Origin: Ignavibacteriales bacterium UBA6490
Lineage (GTDB): Bacteria > Bacteroidota > Ignavibacteria > Ignavibacteriales > Ignavibacteriaceae
Assembly (NCBI GenBank): GCA_002435365.1
Contig: DJMM01000116.1
Coordinates: forward strand, 1-11,252
DNA: 11,252 nt
Reading direction: 5' to 3'
The position numbers and the translations under genes were made by a program. Shown here piece by piece: positions 7,037 through 11,252 of this stretch (within the stretch, counting starts at the first letter, position 1; each line of letters begins with the position of its first letter). The notes under the pieces are model-generated. The model searched no databases. It saw nothing but the letters and a program-made list of their open reading frames with translations, and was not told where the DNA came from.

Positions 7037-9985
7037 TTATTTTATAAGAACAATTTTTCTTGTCAGTAAATTATCTTCTGCTTTTAATCTGAGTAAATAA
7101 ATCCCGCTTGATAATCCCGCAGCATTGAAATTATATTTATAATATCCACTTTCTTTTTCTTTATTTACCAGGACCGAAACTTCTTCACCAAGTATATTTA
7201 CAAGAGAAAGGTTTACAAATGCTTTCTCCCTGATAGAATATTCTATTATCGTGGAGCTGTTAAACGGATTTGGATAATTCTGATAAAGTGCAAAATCGAT
7301 TGGGGCAGAGTTTTCCACCATAACTTCCTTACTATAATGATAACTGCCGTTATAATCAACCTGCTTCAGCCTGTATGAAAACGAATTTGCAGCGATGCCG
7401 TTTATATCGTCCACAAATGAATATTCTTTTGCGTTTGTGGTTGTCCCCGATCCTTTTTGAAAGCCCACCAGGAGCCACTCCTCTTTATTGTTGCCTGGGA
7501 ATGTTTTCCGTTCGATATTGAAGCCCAGATTGTTTTTCTCTGTTTTGGTGGTCCAGCAAAGAGTTACTTTGCCATCATTCAAAGATGCAGTGAACGAAGT
7601 TAATTCAACAGGAATGGGAACGGACAGCTCGTTTTCATATGCTCCCATATCGGGCATCGATGTTGAAGGATTCGGACGGGGATTCCCCTCAATATCTACG
7701 GCGGGAGAAATATACCAGATACCGCTGATCTGAATCGAATCAATTCCCGCTCCTATGCATGGACTGGAATTGTCAAGATGGAAGTCGGAATTCAGTGTGT
7801 CCGCCAACAGCGGATCATCCAGCAGGTTTCCTGTGCCCCAATAAACAATGGAAAGGGAATCGGATACGGATATTGAGTCGGGGCCGTACTGGAAATCGGT
7901 ATTATTTATTGTCAGGGAATTTCCCATAGAGTTTACAGTAACCATTGTAACCTGTTTATCCCCGTTATTCCAGAGAATTGAATTAGTCAATGTTGCATCT
8001 GCATTATTACGGAGGCTCAGCGCACCGCTGGGAGCACCGAAGTTATTAACTATGGTGCTGTTCATTATATCCAGTTCTGAATTTATGTTTGCGGATAATG
8101 CCCTCGGGTAATTTTTTGCAAACACGGAATTATTTATTTTTACTTTTGCGCCACCGTTAGCAGAGAGTATTGAGGTTGCCCATGTTCCGCTATTGTAATT
8201 GTTCTCGAAGATAGTATTGTTAACCTGAATATCGTTTATATTTCCAAGAAACCTGATTCCCGAATATTGATTTGCGCTATTTCCTCTGAATATGTTTTTA
8301 TCCGTCCTTATATAACATAAAGAAGTATCTGAATTCTGCTGCATTACCTTCACACCGGCGTAAAGATTATCGGAAACGTTCTCCGTAAAATATGATCTGC
8401 TGATTTGCAATGAAACCTGACCGTTAAAGGACGCTGTATCAACCATGTATTCAATTGCACCGGCTTCCTCAGAGGCATGGTTCTGAAGAAACGCACAGCT
8501 GTCGGCAGTAATGTTACAGTTATATAAGCTTAGTGCTCCTCCCCAAAAACCGGAGTTCTGTTCAAAAGAGTTTATGTCCATTTGGAGGTCGGCCAGATTA
8601 CCGTTAACAGCACCACCATGTTCGGCGATATTTGAAGTAAAGCTGTTATCCGTTAGGCTGATGCTCCCGCGACTGCAATTAATCGCGCCTCCCCAGACAG
8701 ACCGGTTATTTAAAAAAGTATTCTGAATAAAACCGGCTGTAGTAGAATCTGTTGCAACAGCACCCCCGTTATAAGTTGCAGAATTATCGGTAAAGCTGCA
8801 GTCCTCAATTTGCATCTGGCACTGCCATGCAAATACAGCTCCGCCGGCATTTCCGGCAGTATCTCTTTCGAAGGTTGTGTTCGATATATTTATATCGGTG
8901 AAGTCGGAGTGAATAGCACCTCCCAGAACCCCGGCGCTGTTATCGGTAAAAGCAGAATTGGTTATTGTTAATTCCGAGTAATACATTCCCATTGCGCCGC
9001 CGAAAACAGCAGCTGTATCTCTATCAAAACTTGTATTATTGATGCTAAGTTTACTATATCCAGCGTGTATTCCTCCGGCTATCCAGCTTGCTGAATTATC
9101 AGTCAGGCTGCAATTATTTAGCTGCAGTTCACCGTTCCACAGATTAATTCCCCCGCCGTAATGCGCGGAGTTTCCTGAAATTGTGGTCTCAACGAAAACA
9201 GCGACAACAGAATCTCCCCCTATATTTATTGCACCGCCATTTCCAGATACACTATTATAATTTATCTGGTTATACATAAATGATGGGTGAGAATTGAATT
9301 GAATATCAAAAGCACCCCCCTCTGATGCGGAATTATATTCAACCATGTTATTAACAAGCAGGGGATCGGAATCAAAGAAATGAGCTGCGCCTCCCGCATC
9401 TGCTTTATTAAAAGAAATAGTATTGTTTATTAATTGAATATCTGACCAGCCGACCGCCAGGGCACCGCCCACTGCAAATTGAGGACCCCCCGCACTGCAG
9501 TGAGTAATATTGCAATCCGATATAATAACTTTATCAAAATGCAGAACACAAAAAGCACCGCCTGCGTTGAAAAACCAGTCTTCACCAACGGCTTTTCCGA
9601 ACTGCAGATTGCAGAAAGATATTTGGGAAGTATCGTTATCCTGCGGAGTATCAATAAACCTGATTCCATACCATCCCCCCAGAGTTGTATCGGGATCATA
9701 AAATCCGGTGGTATCATTAACTGTAAATGTTATCCTGTTTGCCGGAGTTCCAACTGCTTTCAATTGTCCAAGAACATAAAGCGCATAATGACCCTGAAAA
9801 ACAACAGCAACTCCTGGTTCGATAATGAGAGTGGAGTCATCTGGAATTGAAATATCTCCCTGAATATTGTACGGGGAATTCAGGAATGTCCAGGTACCGG
9901 AAACATTGCCGGGCGGGATATTTGTTTGAGAATAAGCCGTGTTTATGATGAGCAGAAAAGAAAATAATAATAATAAGTTTTTCAC
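7037..9985 (-). CDS. large secreted parallel beta-helix protein with choice-of-anchor Q, FN3-like and T9SS sorting domains
   Basis: Protein of 982 residues from GTG 9985-9983, preferred over TTG 10000 because AAGGAGG (9997-9991) lies exactly five bases ahead and MKNLLLLFSFLLIINTAYS|Q is then a standard signal peptide. Residues about 45-700 form a right-handed parallel beta-helix with 25-27-residue coils. Many coils carry the polymorphic-outer-membrane-protein-like pattern F-x-x-N-x-A-x-x-x-G-G-A, clearest at 290-512. Residues about 715-784 (DDPLL, FHLDNSSPCIGAG, DIEGNPRP, DMGAYE) match the choice-of-anchor Q type module found after such helices. Residues 791-890 (VELTSFTASL, GFNIERK, YRLKQVDYNG) are a fibronectin-III-like domain. 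Residues 897-982 are the sorting domain (YQNYPNPFN, VNILGEEV, SGIYLLRL, RKIVLIK). A surface adhesin or polysaccharide-binding role is plausible; lyase activity cannot be claimed, since no catalytic set is recognised. Confidence 0.92.
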   Translation of the reverse strand: MKNLLLLFSFLLIINTAYSQTNIPPGNVSGTWTFLNSPYNIQGDISIPDDSTLIIEPGVAVVFQGHYALYVLGQLKAVGTPANRITFTVNDTTGFYDPDTTLGGWYGIRFIDTPQDNDTSQISFCNLQFGKAVGEDWFFNAGGAFCVLHFDKVIISDCNITHCSAGGPQFAVGGALAVGWSDIQLINNTISFNKADAGGAAHFFDSDPLLVNNMVEYNSASEGGAFDIQFNSHPSFMYNQINYNSVSGNGGAINIGGDSVVAVFVETTISGNSAHYGGGINLWNGELQLNNCSLTDNSASWIAGGIHAGYSKLSINNTSFDRDTAAVFGGAMGMYYSELTITNSAFTDNSAGVLGGAIHSDFTDINISNTTFERDTAGNAGGAVFAWQCQMQIEDCSFTDNSATYNGGAVATDSTTAGFIQNTFLNNRSVWGGAINCSRGSISLTDNSFTSNIAEHGGAVNGNLADLQMDINSFEQNSGFWGGALSLYNCNITADSCAFLQNHASEEAGAIEYMVDTASFNGQVSLQISRSYFTENVSDNLYAGVKVMQQNSDTSLCYIRTDKNIFRGNSANQYSGIRFLGNINDIQVNNTIFENNYNSGTWATSILSANGGAKVKINNSVFAKNYPRALSANINSELDIMNSTIVNNFGAPSGALSLRNNADATLTNSILWNNGDKQVTMVTVNSMGNSLTINNTDFQYGPDSISVSDSLSIVYWGTGNLLDDPLLADTLNSDFHLDNSSPCIGAGIDSIQISGIWYISPAVDIEGNPRPNPSTSMPDMGAYENELSVPIPVELTSFTASLNDGKVTLCWTTKTEKNNLGFNIERKTFPGNNKEEWLLVGFQKGSGTTTNAKEYSFVDDINGIAANSFSYRLKQVDYNGSYHYSKEVMVENSAPIDFALYQNYPNPFNSSTIIEYSIREKAFVNLSLVNILGEEVSVLVNKEKESGYYKYNFNAAGLSSGIYLLRLKAEDNLLTRKIVLIK
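8777..9103 (-). repeat. two-coil 52-residue super-repeat inside the beta-helix
   Basis: Inside the 982-residue protein the signature TDNSA recurs at residues 295, 347 and 399, and RDTA at 322 and 374. The two alternate with steps of 27, 25, 27 and 25 residues, giving an exact 52-residue (156-bp) period. Each half is one helix coil ending in G-G-A/I, so the repeated unit is a pair of coils. Confidence 0.75.
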
Positions 9986-9990
9986 TCTAT

Positions 9991-9997
9991 CCTCCTT
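9991..9997 (-). promoter_or_regulatory. ribosome binding site deciding the beta-helix gene start
   Basis: AAGGAGG on the minus strand, five bases before GTG 9985. The longer in-frame TTG at 10000 lies immediately upstream of the site, so translation from it would run through the site. Confidence 0.8.
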
Positions 9998-10020
9998 CAA
10001 AGCATTTATTCACCCCAAAA

Positions 10021-10245
10021 TTAATTATTACAGGCGGTCTGCTTCGGAAGAGCAGTAAGTTTTGAAGATATATCAGCGCGCAGAAAAAGCAGCACAATAA
10101 CCGCTATTCCGGAGCAGAGGATTATTAATAAAAGAAGTTTATAAATTAATCTTTGGATGTCAAGAAAAATAAGCTTTGTAATTAACAAGTATTGGGAAAT
10201 GTGAACAAAGAAGATTCGAGCAGTTTGTTGTTCTGTAAATTGCAT
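10021..10245 (-). CDS. doubtful small single-pass membrane protein
   Basis: A 74-codon reading frame from ATG 10245 to TAA 10021, ending 35 bases before the beta-helix gene start on the same strand. The one clear feature is a hydrophobic segment (about residues 37-54, LLLLIILCSGIAVIVLLF) preceded by Arg and Lys and followed by Arg56, so it could be a single membrane span. The N-terminal half also has a moderately hydrophobic stretch. There is no good ribosome binding site, only AGAG directly against the ATG, and I recognise no family. Its position could make it a leader or accessory gene of the beta-helix unit, but a chance ORF in an A/T-rich region is equally possible. Confidence 0.3.
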   Translation of the reverse strand: MQFTEQQTARIFFVHISQYLLITKLIFLDIQRLIYKLLLLIILCSGIAVIVLLFLRADISSKLTALPKQTACNN

Positions 10246-10590
10246 CTCTAGAATAAATACATATATATAATTCCAATTGTAAAATCAATAACCGCAGCTA
10301 GTGCAGCTCCCCTCTTACCAATGCAATAATAACCCTGACCTGATTTGGTTCTGACGTCATGAAAATGAGATCAGAATGGGATCAGAATGGGATCAGACCC
10401 GGGATAGACCGGCATCAGGTTATAAATATCTCCTCTTTATTTTTGAAAAAAAACACTGATTTGTTATTTATAAATAGTTGCTTAATCGCAATCCATTCAA
10501 ATAAATTATTGGCCGATTAACCTATTATTAGATCAGAGGGGATTATTTTTCTTATATTTATATAAACTTAAACATCTCAAAAAACATTAA
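10246..10590. other. divergent intergenic region with regulatory-looking repeats
   Basis: This region separates minus-strand genes from the plus-strand S41 peptidase. Its middle, 10329-10421, is unusually structured. It contains CTGA elements at 10335, 10340 and 10351, a perfect 8-bp palindrome TGACGTCA at 10352-10359, and then the phased repeat array listed separately. The right half (10425-10590) is very A/T rich and probably holds the peptidase promoter, but no confident promoter hexamers could be assigned. Confidence 0.5.
10367..10421 (+). repeat. five-unit 11-bp phased repeat array
   Basis: Five imperfect tandem units with consensus GGGATCAGANN: GAGATCAGAAT (10367-10377), GGGATCAGAAT (10378-10388), GGGATCAGACCC (10389-10400), GGGATAGACC (10401-10410) and GGCATCAGGTT (10411-10421). 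The one-base gain in unit three is balanced by the one-base loss in unit four, so ATCAG cores at 10370, 10381, 10392 and 10414 stay on an 11-bp grid, about one helical turn. Confidence 0.75.
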
Positions 10591-11252
10591 ATGATGAAGT
10601 TAAGTTTAGCAATACTGCTTCTTTTAACATATTCGGCTTATACTGCTCAAAATAATCCTGCTTATCTGCCGGATGGCGATACACCGGTTATCCGGAAAGT
10701 TCTCTTCACAGGGCAATCAGATTATACTCATATTTATTTACAAAATAGCGTTGGGCAGGAATTCAGCATTACTGAACTCCGGGAAGATTTTGTGGAACTG
10801 AGAAAATCTCTCGAAGATACCCATTGCTGCCTTTATGAGTATACCCCCAAAGCCTCATTCGATAGTCTTTTTGAGAATCAGTATAAATTAATCGACCATT
10901 CCATGGGATACCCCGAGTTTTATAATGCTATCAGTCCTTTGCTTGTTAACGTGGGCTGTATGCACACGGGGTTATGGATGCCGGACAGATTCTGGAAACC
11001 GAACTCCGGTAACCTTTTTCCGCTTCAGCTTAAACTGATCGAGGGAAATCCCGTTGTCTCGGGATATTACAATGATACCGCACAAGTACCGTTAGGAAGC
11101 ATTATTATTGAAATAAATGGTATTCCGGTTAAGGAAATAATAAATAAGATTAAAAACAGTATTTCCGCTGACGGTATGAACGACCAGTTTAAATGTGCCG
11201 GATTTGAAAAGAGATTTCCGCTGAGGTTTGCAAGCATTTACGGCTTTCCGGA
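10591..11252 (+). CDS. 5' part of an exported S41-family (tail-specific/CtpA-like) peptidase
   Basis: Open to the window edge: 220 codons from ATG 10591 (a second ATG at 10594 is equally possible), with no stop reached. MMKLSLAILLLLTYSAYTA|Q is a signal peptide with cleavage near residue 19. Residues 59-130 match the N-terminal helical region of bacteroidetal S41 peptidases: ELREDFVELRKSLEDTH, then an L-Y-E-Y-T-P-K-A-S-F-D element, an M-x-x-x-E-F-Y helix start, and ISPLLVNVGCMHTGL. In relatives the segment after the His is usually H-P-x-L-Y; here it is H-C-C-L-Y, a pair of cysteines. Residues 165-190 (VPLGSIIIEINGIPVKEIINKI) look like the core of a PDZ-type substrate-binding element. The Ser/Lys catalytic domain lies beyond the window, so activity cannot be judged. 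Location is periplasmic or extracellular. The gene starts divergently from the beta-helix unit and lies downstream of the 11-bp repeat array. Confidence 0.8.
   Translation, partial: MMKLSLAILLLLTYSAYTAQNNPAYLPDGDTPVIRKVLFTGQSDYTHIYLQNSVGQEFSITELREDFVELRKSLEDTHCCLYEYTPKASFDSLFENQYKLIDHSMGYPEFYNAISPLLVNVGCMHTGLWMPDRFWKPNSGNLFPLQLKLIEGNPVVSGYYNDTAQVPLGSIIIEINGIPVKEIINKIKNSISADGMNDQFKCAGFEKRFPLRFASIYGFP

Noticed and set aside
10438..10445. TATTTTTG fitting the Bacteroidetes -7 consensus TAnnTTTG upstream of the S41 peptidase
   Set aside because: No TTTG or TTG partner lies at the expected distance upstream, and the T-rich context makes a chance match likely.
1..11252. Search by eye for tRNA, rRNA, CRISPR repeats, transposase or integrase genes
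   Set aside because: No cloverleaf-like, ribosomal, regularly spaced repeat-spacer or mobile-element signal was found on either strand.

Overview
The window looks like an exported-protein region from a bacterium of the Bacteroidota/Chlorobiota group, most likely Ignavibacteria or a close relative. Four genes end in a type IX secretion (T9SS) type A C-terminal sorting domain. Three of these show the full form: a YPNPFN motif, an FDILGNE-like core, an SGVYF-like strand and a terminal K(M/I)(I/V)L(I/L)K. That exact tail style and the moderate, AT-leaning composition fit Ignavibacteria-type genomes. The taxonomic call is inference from protein style, not from a marker gene.

Layout, left to right. 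Positions 1-171 are the 3' end of a T9SS cargo gene, closed by a strong hairpin terminator. Next come a small lipoprotein gene (444-845) and, 25 bases later, a secreted protein with a nearly complete zinc-phospholipase C ligand set and a sorting domain (871-2322). These are followed by a secreted protein with two tandem retropepsin-like aspartic protease domains (2536-3906) and a nine-Asp-box beta-propeller protein with a sorting domain (4048-6207), which ends at a clear terminator. The strand then switches. A small cytoplasmic DHWC-motif cupin (6553-6882) and a 982-residue beta-helix protein with a sorting domain (7037-9985) lie on the minus strand, with a doubtful 74-codon membrane ORF upstream of the latter. 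At the right edge, after a divergent intergenic region with a phased 11-bp repeat array, an S41-type peptidase gene (10591 onward, cut by the window end) reads on the plus strand.

All confidently called genes except the cupin carry an export signal, a lipobox or a sorting domain. The picture is a cluster of cell-surface and secreted factors: hydrolases (phospholipase-like, aspartic protease, S41 peptidase) and binding or structural proteins (propeller, beta-helix). Apart from the lipoprotein/phospholipase pair, spacing suggests mostly independent transcription units. No RNA gene, CRISPR array, transposase or integrase was seen.

The items most worth checking are the internally duplicated, pepsin-like two-domain retropepsin with a DFGA active-site variant; the exact 52-residue two-coil super-repeat in the beta-helix protein; the 11-bp-phased repeat array near 10.4 kb; and the missing conventional start codon of the phospholipase-like gene.
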